Positions 24,955 to 34,524 of a stretch of DNA of 45,337 nt are shown piece after piece. The DNA comes from Sulfurospirillum sp. (GTDB lineage Bacteria > Campylobacterota > Campylobacteria > Campylobacterales > QNZT01), in the NCBI GenBank assembly GCA_024762875.1, contig JANTGR010000001.1, positions 1 to 45,337 on the forward strand. Reading direction: 5' to 3'. Both the position numbers and the translations under genes were made by a program. The notes below the pieces were generated by a model. The model was not told the origin of the DNA, made no database searches, and saw only the letters and a list, made by a program, of their open reading frames with translations. The first letter of the stretch is position 1. Every line of letters starts with the position of its first letter.

Positions 24955-26529
24955 GTGGCAATTGGGGATATCAATACAATCGAAGCAGGCACAAGCAAAG
25001 ATTCACACTTTAAATCAACACAAGAGAGCAAAAAGCTTAAAAAATTAAATAAAATATTGGTAATCAGTAAAAATAGTTCTGATATTTATATGGTGAAAAA
25101 ATATCTGCCAAAAAGTGACGGATATAAGATTCATGAAGCTTCAACAGCCAGTGCGGCACTTAAAGTGATGCATTATCTCAATTTGGATTTAATCATTGTG
25201 GATGATAAACTGGATGATATTGACGGGTATGAGATGATTGAGAAATTAAATCATATGGATATTGTAAAAGATATACCTAAGATATTGCTTTTAACACAAG
25301 ATTACAAAACCGAGAAAAAAGAGAGTTTTGTCTGTGCCAATCTTGATTATGTGAAAAAACCGCTGGATAAAGTGATCTTTAGAATCAGGGTCAAACATTT
25401 GATTGAAAATTCCAAACAGGGTTATGCCAAAAAAAGTTATTTCAAGCAATTGTCAGTCAAAAAGATAGAAGAAGCACAGGAATATCTCACAATTTATCAA
25501 GATATATTTGAATATGGTGAAGATATCATGTGCCTATATGACAGTCAGTGTGGAGAAATTGTTGAATCCAATCAAAAATTTGAAAAGTTTTTTTTAAATT
25601 TGACATTATTTAATCGTATCATTTCTAATCCGAGATTAGCAAGAAAATTTGTTCCAGTGATGGAAGAAGCCAATTATTTGAACTATTATGCACCAGAAGA
25701 GTGGATGCAAACGTTGATTGCAAGTTGTGATTTCAACTATTTGGTCAAACTGCAAAGAGATTATAAAGAGTATAGCTTTAATATCGCAGTCAAAAAGTTA
25801 GTGCTGTTGAATCGGGATGTTTATTTGATAAAATTATCCAATATATATGATTATCTACCTAAAAAGAGTCATAAAAAGGTAGATTCAAGCTTGGTACTGA
25901 AAGAAAAAAACCTGGCATCATTTAAAGATGATTTTATTGCATTAAGAGATAACTTGAGATTACAAAATATTGAAAATCCCACTATTGAAAAAAACTTATA
26001 TCAACTCAGCACCAAGCTTTCTATACTGTGTGATGATGTCTCGATTGTGCAGGATTTTAAAAAAGAGAAGCAGGTCAATCTTTTTTTCACCATCGCTCAA
26101 TTGTTAAAAGAAAAATTTGTAAACAAACATATTTATCTCAATAATTACAAAGTAGATACCCTATTTGATGAAAATAGTGAAGAAATTATCGTTTCTTTAG
26201 ATGTTAATCTTATTCTGGAGACGATTGAAGGCATTTTAAATAATTATTACAGCGGTGTATTTTCTGATGAAAGCAGAGCCAAGAGAGTGGATATCTCTGT
26301 CGTTAAAAATGAGACAGAACTGGCACTGGAACTAAAAATAGAAGAAGAGAGAGCAACAAATCACTCTTTAACGCAAAGAATATTTTCAAAAAGCAGTGAA
26401 AATGATTTGGGAGAGAGGGATGAGACTTTACCAAAAAGAATCAAACAGTCTCTAACACAACTGAAGGCCACAATCAATAAATATGATGAAAATGGGGTGC
26501 AGATTTTCAAAATTGTAATCCCATTGTAA
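24955..26529 (+). CDS. Response-regulator protein with degenerate sensor-kinase-like tail
   Basis: A 524-residue protein. The receiver domain (about residues 31-155) is good: ILVISKN, phosphoacceptor Asp at about 83 in LIIVDDKLDDIDGYE, then VKKPLD with the conserved Lys-Pro. The middle (about 180-310, EDIMCLYDSQCGEIVESNQKF) is PAS-like. The last 200 residues have the length and helix-strand feel of a histidine kinase HATPase region, ending FKIVIPL, but no His box, N box or G boxes can be found, so catalysis is unlikely. The start is GTG after AAAGGG. The candidate sigma-28 promoter and the neighbouring FIST kinase suggest a signalling role linked to motility. Confidence 0.75.
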   Translation: MAIGDINTIEAGTSKDSHFKSTQESKKLKKLNKILVISKNSSDIYMVKKYLPKSDGYKIHEASTASAALKVMHYLNLDLIIVDDKLDDIDGYEMIEKLNHMDIVKDIPKILLLTQDYKTEKKESFVCANLDYVKKPLDKVIFRIRVKHLIENSKQGYAKKSYFKQLSVKKIEEAQEYLTIYQDIFEYGEDIMCLYDSQCGEIVESNQKFEKFFLNLTLFNRIISNPRLARKFVPVMEEANYLNYYAPEEWMQTLIASCDFNYLVKLQRDYKEYSFNIAVKKLVLLNRDVYLIKLSNIYDYLPKKSHKKVDSSLVLKEKNLASFKDDFIALRDNLRLQNIENPTIEKNLYQLSTKLSILCDDVSIVQDFKKEKQVNLFFTIAQLLKEKFVNKHIYLNNYKVDTLFDENSEEIIVSLDVNLILETIEGILNNYYSGVFSDESRAKRVDISVVKNETELALELKIEEERATNHSLTQRIFSKSSENDLGERDETLPKRIKQSLTQLKATINKYDENGVQIFKIVIPL

Positions 26530-26570
26530 ATTTTACTATACATTTCATAGGTATATTATAAAAAATTTCA

Positions 26571-26576
26571 TATAAT
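26571..26576 (+). promoter_or_regulatory. -10 element before the FIST kinase
   Basis: TATAAT 46 bases upstream of ATG 26622, in the gap after the receiver gene. The -35 is not clear. It suggests that the kinase can be transcribed independently. Confidence 0.35.
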
Positions 26577-26621
26577 GCCTTCATTGTTTAGGATTTTTAA
26601 CTTTGAAGGCGATCTACCTCT

Positions 26622-28604
26622 ATGAAAACTTTTAATATCAGATATAGAAGTATAGAAAAATTAAAAGATTTTCTAGAAAATAACCGCCTGCATCATCAGC
26701 CTAATTTACTGGTTCAAATATTTACTGCGTATCAATCTCCCACGAAAGTTTTACCGATTATCGAAGCATTGCAAACAGCTTTACCCCATGCTGTGATTAT
26801 AGGATGCAGTACAGATGGTGAGATCATAGAGGGAAAATTATTAACGGGCAATACAGTCATTTCAATCACAGAATTTGAAAAAAGCAGGGTGGAGCTTTGC
26901 TATTTTGAAGAGAATAAAGATGCCTTTGAAAAGGGGCAGAAATTAGCAAAGAGAGTGGTCAAAAAAGATACAAAAGCAGTGATTTTGCTAGCTGCATTTG
27001 ATGCACTGAATGCCCAGGAACTTCTTGATGGGCTTTATCATGACAGGCCAAATCCGCAATTGGTTATCAGCGGTGCTTTGGCCGGTGATAATGGCAAATT
27101 CAAAAGCAGTTTTGTTTTTGCCGGTACGCAAGTCTCATCTTCAGGTATTGCGGCAGTGGGGATCAGTGGTGAGAGCTTGCAGGCAACTAATTACTATAGT
27201 CATGACTGGGATCCTGTATCGAGAGAGTTCAAAGTCGATGAAGTGATAGGTAATCATGTCATGCGTATTGATGGTAAACCTGCTAAAACACTTTATAATA
27301 ACTACATCGGTTCATATAGTGAACATAAACTGCCTTATTATTCGCTGCAGTTTCCATTTGTAACGAAGCGGGCAGGGCGGGTGATTTCAAAATTGGCTAT
27401 TGACGATCCTGATGATGGTTCTTTGGTATTTACATCCAACCTTAAAAAGGGTGAAATCCTGCAAATCGCTTTTGCCAATATTGATAAAATTGACGCCAAT
27501 ATAGAGAAGAGTTGTGATTTTATCACGCATCAGCCAGTGGAGACCCTATTTATCTATGCTTCCAGTGCCAGAAGACGTTTTTTAGAACATTTTTGTCATA
27601 AAGAGATAGAAACATTGAAGAAAATAGCCACAACCAGTGGTTTTTTTGGTTATAGCGAATTTTTTGCCAATAGTGGACAGTGTAATTTACTAAGCCAGAG
27701 TATGTCTATACTGATTTTGTCTGAAAATACCAAGATAGAGGCTATCACTACAAAAACGCTGCATGCAAAAGAGACAAACTCTCTTGATTATAAGACGATG
27801 CAGGTGTTGAGCAATATCGCGCAGGTCTCTTCTTCTGAATTGCAGGAGTTGAATAAAAAGCTGGAACAGCGGGTACGGGAGGGCATACGCAATAACCGTA
27901 AAAAAGACTCTATCATGATACACAATAGCAAATTGGCACAACTGGGAGAGATGATGGGTCTGATCGCCCATCAGTGGCGACAGCCGCTCTCTGCCATTTC
28001 CGCTACGGCAACAGGGATGCAGGTCAAGTTTGAACTCGATTCATGGACACCTGAATATGTCGAATCATCACTCTCCAATATTGAAGAATATGTACTGCAT
28101 TTATCGAAAACAATTGACGATTTTACCAATTTTTTCAAACCTACCAAGAAAAAAGAATCCATTCAAGTACGTGAAATTATCAAAAAAGCACTTTTTATCA
28201 TGTCACCGCTTCTTACCAAAGACAATATTTTGGTCATTAAAAAATACCACTCACAAAACAGTATCCTCACTTATCCAAATGAAGTGGTGCAAGTGGTATT
28301 GAACCTGATCAAAAATGCTGATAATGCTTTGAAAAAAAGAGCCATTGCCACACCGGAAATATACATCAATGAATATGAAAAAGAGGGTAAAAATATCATT
28401 GAAATTTCTGACAATGCCGGAGGGATTGATACAAAAATTATTGATAAAATATTTGAACCTTACTTTTCTACAAAAAATAGTGACAATTCGATGGGACTGG
28501 GACTTTATATGTCAAAATTCATTATTGAAGAGAGCTGTGGTGGCCGTCTTGATGTCGAAAATAGTGAGAGTGGCGCAAAATTTACTATCATGATAAAGAG
28601 TTAA
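26622..28604 (+). CDS. FIST-domain sensor histidine kinase
   Basis: A soluble-looking 660-residue kinase. The N-terminal FIST sensory domain (about 25-390) has VIIGCSTDGEII, AAFDALNAQELLDGL, SGALAGDNGKF and a FIST-C part with TSGFFGYSEFF. FIST domains are thought to bind small ligands such as amino acids. A short coiled linker follows (ELQELNKKLEQRVRE). The DHp box is LGEMMGLIAHQWRQPLSAI with His at about 450. The HATPase domain has NLIKNADNAL, ISDNAGGID, FEPYFSTK and GLGLYMSKFI. No membrane segment is seen. No cognate regulator with an output domain is adjacent; the upstream receiver protein is a candidate partner. Confidence 0.88.
   Translation: MKTFNIRYRSIEKLKDFLENNRLHHQPNLLVQIFTAYQSPTKVLPIIEALQTALPHAVIIGCSTDGEIIEGKLLTGNTVISITEFEKSRVELCYFEENKDAFEKGQKLAKRVVKKDTKAVILLAAFDALNAQELLDGLYHDRPNPQLVISGALAGDNGKFKSSFVFAGTQVSSSGIAAVGISGESLQATNYYSHDWDPVSREFKVDEVIGNHVMRIDGKPAKTLYNNYIGSYSEHKLPYYSLQFPFVTKRAGRVISKLAIDDPDDGSLVFTSNLKKGEILQIAFANIDKIDANIEKSCDFITHQPVETLFIYASSARRRFLEHFCHKEIETLKKIATTSGFFGYSEFFANSGQCNLLSQSMSILILSENTKIEAITTKTLHAKETNSLDYKTMQVLSNIAQVSSSELQELNKKLEQRVREGIRNNRKKDSIMIHNSKLAQLGEMMGLIAHQWRQPLSAISATATGMQVKFELDSWTPEYVESSLSNIEEYVLHLSKTIDDFTNFFKPTKKKESIQVREIIKKALFIMSPLLTKDNILVIKKYHSQNSILTYPNEVVQVVLNLIKNADNALKKRAIATPEIYINEYEKEGKNIIEISDNAGGIDTKIIDKIFEPYFSTKNSDNSMGLGLYMSKFIIEESCGGRLDVENSESGAKFTIMIKS
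27911..27920. repeat. TATCATGATA palindrome 10
   Basis: Exact copy in the FIST kinase, just before its phosphoacceptor His box, read Ile-Met-Ile. Confidence 0.9.
28586..28595. repeat. TATCATGATA palindrome 11
   Basis: Exact copy at the very end of the FIST kinase gene, six bases before its stop codon, read Ile-Met-Ile. Confidence 0.9.
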
Positions 28605-28664
28605 CTTTGCATTAATGAAGTAGCGTTATAGTATGATTTTAAAAAATTAATTTAAGGATAAAGA

Positions 28665-29474
28665 ATGAAAAAATATTTATTGGGTGGTGCTGTTGCACTC
28701 TCTTTACTGGCAACAACTGTATCAGCAAAAACATATGCAACGGTCAATGGTGATAAAATAGAAGATGGTGATATCGCAGCAATATTGTCTGTGGTTCCTG
28801 GTGCACGACTTGATACTTTAAAAAAAGATCAACAAAAAAAGGTGATTGAGCAGGCAGTTGAAAAGCATCTTTTAGCACAACAGGCGATGAAATCTGGAAT
28901 TGAAAAAGAAAAAATTTATCAAACTACTTTAGAAAAAATGAAAAAAGATTTGGCACTTGAAATTTGGATGAAAAAACAGTTTGACGCACAAAAAGTGACG
29001 GATGCTGAAATGAAAGATTTTTACAAGAAAAATGCAAAAATGTTCAAACAGCCGGATATGGCAAAAGCAAAACATATACTGGTAAAAACAGAGGCAGAAG
29101 CCAAAAAAATCATTGCCGAGTTGAACAAGGCGAAAGATGTTAAGAAAACATTTATTAAATTAGCTGCTGCAAAATCAACAGGCCCTTCAGGTCCAAATGG
29201 TGGTGAACTGGGTTGGTTTGATCGTTCAAAGATGGTAAAACCTTTTGCCGATGCAGCATTTGCACTGAAAAAGGGAACTTTTACAAAAAAACCGGTTAAA
29301 ACACAATTTGGTTATCATGTAATTTATGTTGAAGATAAGAAAAAAGCGCAAAATGTTCCTTTTGCAAAAGCAAAGAAAAATATCGAACAATCACTGAAAG
29401 TACAAAAATTTCAAGCACATATGAAAGAAGTTTCTAAAGGGTTAAAAGCAAAAGCCGATATTAGTTATAAATAA
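28665..29474 (+). CDS. peb4: Periplasmic peptidyl-prolyl isomerase, PEB4/SurA-like
   Basis: A periplasmic chaperone-isomerase of the parvulin class, helping outer membrane proteins fold. The signal peptide runs [21 protein letters not shown]. The SurA-type N-terminal region follows, then a parvulin domain from about residue 130 ([54 protein letters not shown]). The length is 269 residues, as in Campylobacter PEB4. It lies immediately upstream of the class II aldolase, the same pair as Cj0596-Cj0597 in C. jejuni, which supports the name. Confidence 0.9.
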   Translation: MKKYLLGGAVALSLLATTVSAKTYATVNGDKIEDGDIAAILSVVPGARLDTLKKDQQKKVIEQAVEKHLLAQQAMKSGIEKEKIYQTTLEKMKKDLALEIWMKKQFDAQKVTDAEMKDFYKKNAKMFKQPDMAKAKHILVKTEAEAKKIIAELNKAKDVKKTFIKLAAAKSTGPSGPNGGELGWFDRSKMVKPFADAAFALKKGTFTKKPVKTQFGYHVIYVEDKKKAQNVPFAKAKKNIEQSLKVQKFQAHMKEVSKGLKAKADISYK

Positions 29475-29492
29475 TATTTAAGGATTTTCCAA

Positions 29493-30572
29493 ATGAGCAA
29501 AAGAGTATTAGATCATCTATCTGCCGGTGTGATTACCGGTGATGATATGCAGAAGCTTTTTGAGATAGCAAAAGAAGAAGAATTTGCTATCCCTGCAGTC
29601 AATGTTGTAGGCACCGATTCTGTCAATGCTGTGATGGAAGCGGCAAAAGTTGCCAATTCACCTGTTATTATCCAGTTTTCAAATGGAGGGGCAGCATTTT
29701 ATGCTGGAAAAGGTTTGAGCAATGAAGATGAAAAAGCAGCCATTTTGGGTGCTATTTCAGGAGCCAAACATGTGCATACTTTGGCAGAGGCTTATGGTGT
29801 GCCTGTGATATTGCATACAGATCATGCTGCTAAAAAACTCTTGCCGTGGATTGATGGTTTACTCGAAGCGAGTGAAGTGCATTTTAAAGAGACAGGAAAA
29901 CCGCTTTTTAGCTCACATATGTTAGATCTGAGTGAAGAGAGTTTGGAAGAGAATCTCAGTATTTGTGAAAGTTATCTGAAGCGGATGAGTAAAATTGGCA
30001 TGACGCTGGAAATTGAGCTTGGTATCACCGGTGGAGAAGAAGATGGTGTAGATAACTCAGACATTGACAACTCTCTTCTTTATACGCAGCCTGAGGAAGT
30101 GTGTGAAGCTTATGAAAGGCTTTCTGCTATCAGTGATAAATTTACTATTGCTGCTTCTTTTGGGAATGTACATGGTGTGTATAAGCCAGGCAATGTATCA
30201 CTGCAGCCAAAGATACTGGACAATTCACAAAAGTATATTGCACAAAAGCATGCACTGGCTGATAAACCTGTTAATTTTGTTTTTCATGGTGGAAGCGGTT
30301 CGGATGAAAGAGATATCAAGGAAGCGATCTCTTATGGTGTGATCAAGATGAATATCGATACAGATACGCAATGGGCATTTTGGGATGGTGTCCGTGTGTA
30401 TGAGATGAAAAACCGTGATTATCTGCAGGGACAGATTGGTAACTCTGAAGGAGATGATAAACCTAACAAGGGATATTATGATCCAAGAAAGTGGCTAAGA
30501 GAAGGTGAAAAATCTGTTGTAGCCCGTCTGCAGCAGGCATACTTTGATTTAAACTGTATTGATCGCAACTAA
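29493..30572 (+). CDS. fbaA: Fructose-bisphosphate aldolase, class IIA
   Basis: Zinc-dependent aldol reaction between fructose-1,6-bisphosphate and two triose phosphates, for glycolysis or gluconeogenesis. At 359 residues it is the FbaA type. Metal and substrate residues are visible in VILHTDHAAKKLLPW, LEIELGITGGEEDGVDN, ASFGNVHGVYKPGN and FVFHGGSGSDERDI. AAGGAT precedes the ATG. It follows the isomerase gene by 18 bases and overlaps the next gene by 14 bases. Confidence 0.97.
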   Translation: MSKRVLDHLSAGVITGDDMQKLFEIAKEEEFAIPAVNVVGTDSVNAVMEAAKVANSPVIIQFSNGGAAFYAGKGLSNEDEKAAILGAISGAKHVHTLAEAYGVPVILHTDHAAKKLLPWIDGLLEASEVHFKETGKPLFSSHMLDLSEESLEENLSICESYLKRMSKIGMTLEIELGITGGEEDGVDNSDIDNSLLYTQPEEVCEAYERLSAISDKFTIAASFGNVHGVYKPGNVSLQPKILDNSQKYIAQKHALADKPVNFVFHGGSGSDERDIKEAISYGVIKMNIDTDTQWAFWDGVRVYEMKNRDYLQGQIGNSEGDDKPNKGYYDPRKWLREGEKSVVARLQQAYFDLNCIDRN

Positions 30573-31413
30573 TCCTTCTCCTGTTGAGAAGATCTACTAT
30601 AACAACAGGCACTATTTTGTCAAGAGAGATGACTTGCTGGATGAGCATTTCTCAGGCAATAAAGCTAGAAAATTCTACTACTACCTCCAGCATGATTTTC
30701 CACATATTTCAAACATAGTATCCCATGGGTCAGCCCAGTCAAATGCGATGTATTCACTCTCGGTTTTAGCAAAATTAAGAGGATGGAAATTTGACTATTA
30801 TGTTGATCATATCGCTAGTTATTTGCAAGAGAATCCCCATGGAAATTTTTTGGCAGCGTGTCAAAATGGTATGCATTTGCACACAGAAACTATGCCGGCG
30901 TATTATCATGATAATACGCTTTTTATCCCTGAAGGAGGCAGACAGAGGGAGTCTGAAGAAGGCATAAAAAGGCTGGCAGCTGAAATCAATGATCACTACC
31001 GTGGAAAATTGATTGATATATTTTTACCCTCAGGTACCGGTACGACTGCCTTGTATCTGCAAAAACATACTGACTTTAAAGTCTATACTACGCCCTGTGT
31101 GGGTGATGGGGCATATCTTTCCCAGCAGTTTTTCGAGCTTGAAAAAGATCGCGCAAAACATCCTCTGATCCTTAATACAGAAAAAAAATACCATTTTGGC
31201 AAACTTTATAGAGAATTTTTTGAAATTTGGATAAAATTAAAACAAGAGACAGGAATTGCGTTTGATTTGTTATATGATCCAAAAGGATGGTTAACACTTT
31301 TGACACATCAGTCTATATTTCAAAACGATATTCTCTATATCCATCAGGGCGGACTGCTTGGGAATGAGAGTATGTTAAAAAGGTATGGTAGAAAATTTCA
31401 TGAAAATTATTGA
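30559..31413 (+). CDS. PLP-dependent enzyme, ACC deaminase/D-cysteine desulfhydrase-like
   Basis: A fold type II PLP enzyme of about 284 residues. The segment VKRDDLLDEHFSGNKARKF contains the PLP lysine in a GNKxRK context, as in ACC deaminase and D-cysteine desulfhydrase. SHGSAQSNAMYSLSVLAKL and the phosphate-binding LPSGTGTTALYLQ agree. It is shorter than the usual 330 residues, and the real substrate is unknown. The only plausible start is TTG 30559, overlapping the aldolase stop by 14 bases; no strong ribosome site is seen, so translational coupling is likely. It overlaps hisD as well. Confidence 0.8.
   Translation: MIATNPSPVEKIYYNNRHYFVKRDDLLDEHFSGNKARKFYYYLQHDFPHISNIVSHGSAQSNAMYSLSVLAKLRGWKFDYYVDHIASYLQENPHGNFLAACQNGMHLHTETMPAYYHDNTLFIPEGGRQRESEEGIKRLAAEINDHYRGKLIDIFLPSGTGTTALYLQKHTDFKVYTTPCVGDGAYLSQQFFELEKDRAKHPLILNTEKKYHFGKLYREFFEIWIKLKQETGIAFDLLYDPKGWLTLLTHQSIFQNDILYIHQGGLLGNESMLKRYGRKFHENY
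30904..30913. repeat. TATCATGATA palindrome 12
   Basis: Exact copy in the PLP enzyme gene, read Tyr-His-Asp; extends to a 14-bp palindrome ATTATCATGATAAT. Confidence 0.9.
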
Positions 31414-32692
31414 AAGTAGCAGTAGTGATTTTAAAAATGCGTTTGAAACACTTTTAGCGCGCGGAAAGATGGATATGGCAAATGTCAGCGGCATTGTCGA
31501 AACAATCATTGAAGAGATCCAAAATGAAGGCAATGAAGCTTTAAAAAGGCATATAGACAAATTTGATCACTGGCAAGTTGTAGATGATGATGATTTAAAA
31601 ATCGACACCGTTTCCATGAAAAAAGCATATGAAAATATCGATGAAAAACTCAAAAATGCTTTACATGCAGCGTATGAGAGGATTAAATCCTATCATGAAA
31701 AACAGATGCCGAAATCCTGGCTTGATTTTGAAAAAAATGGTAATGTTTTAGGACAAAAAGTAACAGCGGTTGATAGAGCAGGTCTTTATATCCCTGGTGG
31801 AAAAGCTGCCTATCCCAGCTCTCTTTTAATGAATGCTATACCAGCGATTGTCGCAGGAGTAGAAGAGATTGTGGTCTGTACACCGACACCAGATAATCAG
31901 ATCAATGAACTACTGCTTGCTGCAATGCATCTGTGCGGCATCAAAGAAGCCTATAAAGTAGGTGGAGCAAGTGCCATTGCCGCTATGGCATATGGAACAG
32001 AAACTATCCAAAAAGTGGATGTGATTACGGGGCCTGGCAATATCTTTGTTGCTACAGCCAAAAAAATGGTTTTTGGCGAAGTGAACATTGATATGATTGC
32101 AGGACCTAGTGAAATTGGTATCATAGCGGATCACCGGGCAAATGCAAAATATCTGGCAATTGATCTTTTAAGCCAGGCTGAACATGATGAGATGGCAAGT
32201 TCTATCATGATAACAACATCCAAAGAGAGTGCTGTGAAAACGAAAGATGAAGTGTATCACTATCTAAAAACGCTTGATCGTGAAAAAATAGCCAGAGAAT
32301 CGATTGAGAAGCGCGGGGCTATTATCGTAGTCAAAGATTTAGAGGAAGCAGTTGACTTGATGAATGAGATTGCACCTGAACATTTGGAACTGATGGTAGA
32401 AAATCCCTTTGATCTACTGCCTAAGATCAAACATGCCGGCGCTATTTTTATGGGCTCTTTTACACCTGAACCAATTGGTGACTATATGGCAGGTCCCAAT
32501 CATACCCTGCCAACAGGCGGTACAGCAAAGTTTTACTCACCCCTGAATGTGGAAAACTTTCTGAAAAAATCTTCGATCATTGCTATGAGTGAAAAAGGCA
32601 TCGACGAAATAGGGGATGCTTGTGCGCTGCTGGCAAAAACAGAAGGGCTTGATGCACATGAAAAATCGGTACAGATAAGACTGGATCGATAA
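31400..32692 (+). CDS. hisD: Histidinol dehydrogenase
   Basis: Last two steps of histidine synthesis: zinc-dependent NAD oxidation of histidinol to histidine. The family core GLYIPGGKAAYPSSLLMNAIPA, VITGPGNIFVATAKK and DLLSQAEHDEMASSI is clear, and the conserved catalytic region APEHLELMVENP is present. ATG 31400 gives 430 residues, the typical size; an in-frame ATG at 31385 would add five residues. It overlaps the preceding PLP enzyme by 14 bases. Other his genes are not in the window. Confidence 0.95.
   Translation: MKIIESSSSDFKNAFETLLARGKMDMANVSGIVETIIEEIQNEGNEALKRHIDKFDHWQVVDDDDLKIDTVSMKKAYENIDEKLKNALHAAYERIKSYHEKQMPKSWLDFEKNGNVLGQKVTAVDRAGLYIPGGKAAYPSSLLMNAIPAIVAGVEEIVVCTPTPDNQINELLLAAMHLCGIKEAYKVGGASAIAAMAYGTETIQKVDVITGPGNIFVATAKKMVFGEVNIDMIAGPSEIGIIADHRANAKYLAIDLLSQAEHDEMASSIMITTSKESAVKTKDEVYHYLKTLDREKIARESIEKRGAIIVVKDLEEAVDLMNEIAPEHLELMVENPFDLLPKIKHAGAIFMGSFTPEPIGDYMAGPNHTLPTGGTAKFYSPLNVENFLKKSSIIAMSEKGIDEIGDACALLAKTEGLDAHEKSVQIRLDR
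32203..32212. repeat. TATCATGATA palindrome 13
   Basis: Exact copy in hisD, read Ile-Met-Ile. Confidence 0.9.
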
Positions 32693-32693
32693 G

Positions 32694-33284
32694 ATGGCAA
32701 AAAATACCAGAGATATCTTACTTGATTATACATTTGATGAAATACACAAATATGGTTATTTTCAGGCAAGTACTTCTGATATTTTGAAAAAATGCCATAT
32801 TCCCAAAGGCTCGATGTATCACTATTTCAGCTCCAAGCATGATTTGACACTCTGTGTGATCAATGAACGTGTAAAACCCAAAACAGTAAAAAATTATAAA
32901 ATTGTAGTGAAAGATAGTTATTTTGAATCATTAATTGCTTTTTTGGAAAAGATTGATTTTTCAAAAAAAGCATTTTATTATGGATGTGTCATGCATAAAT
33001 TAATCGTAGAAACGGCACAACATGATAAGGAATTTAAAAGTGCACTGTATGCGATATATGAGATGGTAAATGAGCATTTCAAAACTATTCTGGACGCAGC
33101 TGTCCAAGAGGGTGAAATCAAAAAGTGTGATACCAAAGAGAAAGCAAATTTTATCCTGACAGCACTTTTGGGTGCAATCTCCTTAAAAAATGATGCTGCT
33201 TTGGCTGCGCTTGTCAAAGAGTTGAGGGTGCTCAAACCGCTGAAAAAGCAGACCAGACATACTAAACAGCAGACACTGTTTTAA
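32694..33284 (+). CDS. TetR/AcrR-family transcriptional regulator
   Basis: A 196-residue repressor-type protein. The N-terminal helix-turn-helix is typical: TRDILLDYTFDEIHKYGYFQASTSDILKKCHIPKGSMYHYFSSKHDL at about residues 4-51. The C-terminal helical domain (about 60-190) would bind an unknown ligand. The ATG is one base after the hisD stop, so it probably rides on the hisD transcript. No palindrome that it might bind is apparent directly upstream. The 16-bp TetR-type palindrome at 21842 is a possible but untested target. Confidence 0.88.
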   Translation: MAKNTRDILLDYTFDEIHKYGYFQASTSDILKKCHIPKGSMYHYFSSKHDLTLCVINERVKPKTVKNYKIVVKDSYFESLIAFLEKIDFSKKAFYYGCVMHKLIVETAQHDKEFKSALYAIYEMVNEHFKTILDAAVQEGEIKKCDTKEKANFILTALLGAISLKNDAALAALVKELRVLKPLKKQTRHTKQQTLF

Positions 33285-33296
33285 AGGTGCTTACTT

Positions 33297-33306
33297 TATC
33301 ATGATA
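33297..33306. repeat. TATCATGATA palindrome 14 (on S41 start codon)
   Basis: The central ATG is the start codon of the S41 protease; same 16-base context as at mltG. Confidence 0.9.
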
Positions 33307-34524
33307 AAAAAATTACTATGGGTGGGTTTTGCAACTTTTTTATTCATCGCCTGTGGCGGGGATAACAGGCACGCAGCTCCTTCATCCCTGCATTTTGATG
33401 TTGAGAGTACAAAGGTCTGTACACAGGCTGGAAAAAACAGATTTGTCTATGATGTATTTAAAGACAGTTACTATTGGGCTGATGAAGTAACTGATGATAT
33501 AAACTTATCTGCTTATGATGATGAAAACTCTTTGATTGATGCTATCAAAAACAGTAAAGACAGATTTTCTTTTGTTTTGGATTTGAAAGATTATGAGTCG
33601 GTATTTGAGAGTGGTGAAAATAAAGGGTTTGGCTTTTTGGCCAGGATGGTACCAGAAGGTGATAAATATATATTTAATGTTATGTTCGTTTACCCTGGTT
33701 CACCTGCTTTTAACGCCGGTGTCATTCGTTCTGATAAAGTACTGTCAGATGAATTAGTAGCTGATAACAACGGCACGGCTACACGCACCTTTCACCTGGA
33801 AAACAGTGCCGGTGTTAAAAGAGATGTTAATATCACAGAAGCTGCTTATGCTATCAATAATATTGCCAATGTCAGCATACTGGATGTTGATCAAAAAAAA
33901 GTGGGCTATTTTGTATTTCAGTCATTTGTTGGAGGTTATACCCTGACACAGCTTGATAATCTGTTTAGAAAATTTAAAACTGCCCAAATCAGTGATTTGA
34001 TCTTGGATCTTCGTTATAATGGCGGAGGTGAGTTAAACGTTGCTGCTCATTTGGGTACTTTGATAGGTGGGGAAAATGTGCAAAAGCATATTTTTCAAAA
34101 CCACCGTTTCAACCCAAAATATGCCCAATATGATTTTAGTACGTATTTTGAGAGTGATATCTCCCAAAGTTTAAATTTGAAACGTGTTTTTATCATCACT
34201 ACACAAGAGAGTGCCAGTGCCAGTGAATCACTTATCAATGCCTTGCGTGCCAGTGATAACCACATGGAAGTGATTACCATTGGAGAGCATACTTTTGGCA
34301 AGCCTTATGGTATGTACACATTGTCATACTGTGATAAAGTTCTCTTCCCGATTCATATCAGTAATGAAAACAGTGATGGCGTAGGGCATTATGTAGATGG
34401 TTTGGCTCCAACTTGTCAAGCCAGGGACAATATCACAGTCAATTTTGCAGATCTGCGGGAAGACAGCCTGGCAGAAGCACTCTATTATATAGAACATCAT
34501 AGATGTTCAAAAGGTTCTGAATGA
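33301..34524 (+). CDS. S41-family C-terminal processing protease, lipoprotein
   Basis: A 407-residue secreted serine protease. The N-terminus MIKKLLWVGFATFLFIACGG is a lipoprotein signal with the lipidated Cys at about 18. A PDZ-like segment follows (GFGFLARMVPEG, FVYPGSPAFNAGV, about 108-145). The protease core has ILDLRYNGGGELNVAAHL, the serine motif SASASE (residues ~304-309) and the lysine in GEHTFGKPYG at about 334. Both catalytic residues therefore appear intact. The ATG lies inside a TATCATGATA palindrome, and no strong ribosome site is seen (AAAGG lies further up). Its substrate is unknown. It overlaps the next gene by 4 bases. Confidence 0.86.
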   Translation: MIKKLLWVGFATFLFIACGGDNRHAAPSSLHFDVESTKVCTQAGKNRFVYDVFKDSYYWADEVTDDINLSAYDDENSLIDAIKNSKDRFSFVLDLKDYESVFESGENKGFGFLARMVPEGDKYIFNVMFVYPGSPAFNAGVIRSDKVLSDELVADNNGTATRTFHLENSAGVKRDVNITEAAYAINNIANVSILDVDQKKVGYFVFQSFVGGYTLTQLDNLFRKFKTAQISDLILDLRYNGGGELNVAAHLGTLIGGENVQKHIFQNHRFNPKYAQYDFSTYFESDISQSLNLKRVFIITTQESASASESLINALRASDNHMEVITIGEHTFGKPYGMYTLSYCDKVLFPIHISNENSDGVGHYVDGLAPTCQARDNITVNFADLREDSLAEALYYIEHHRCSKGSE

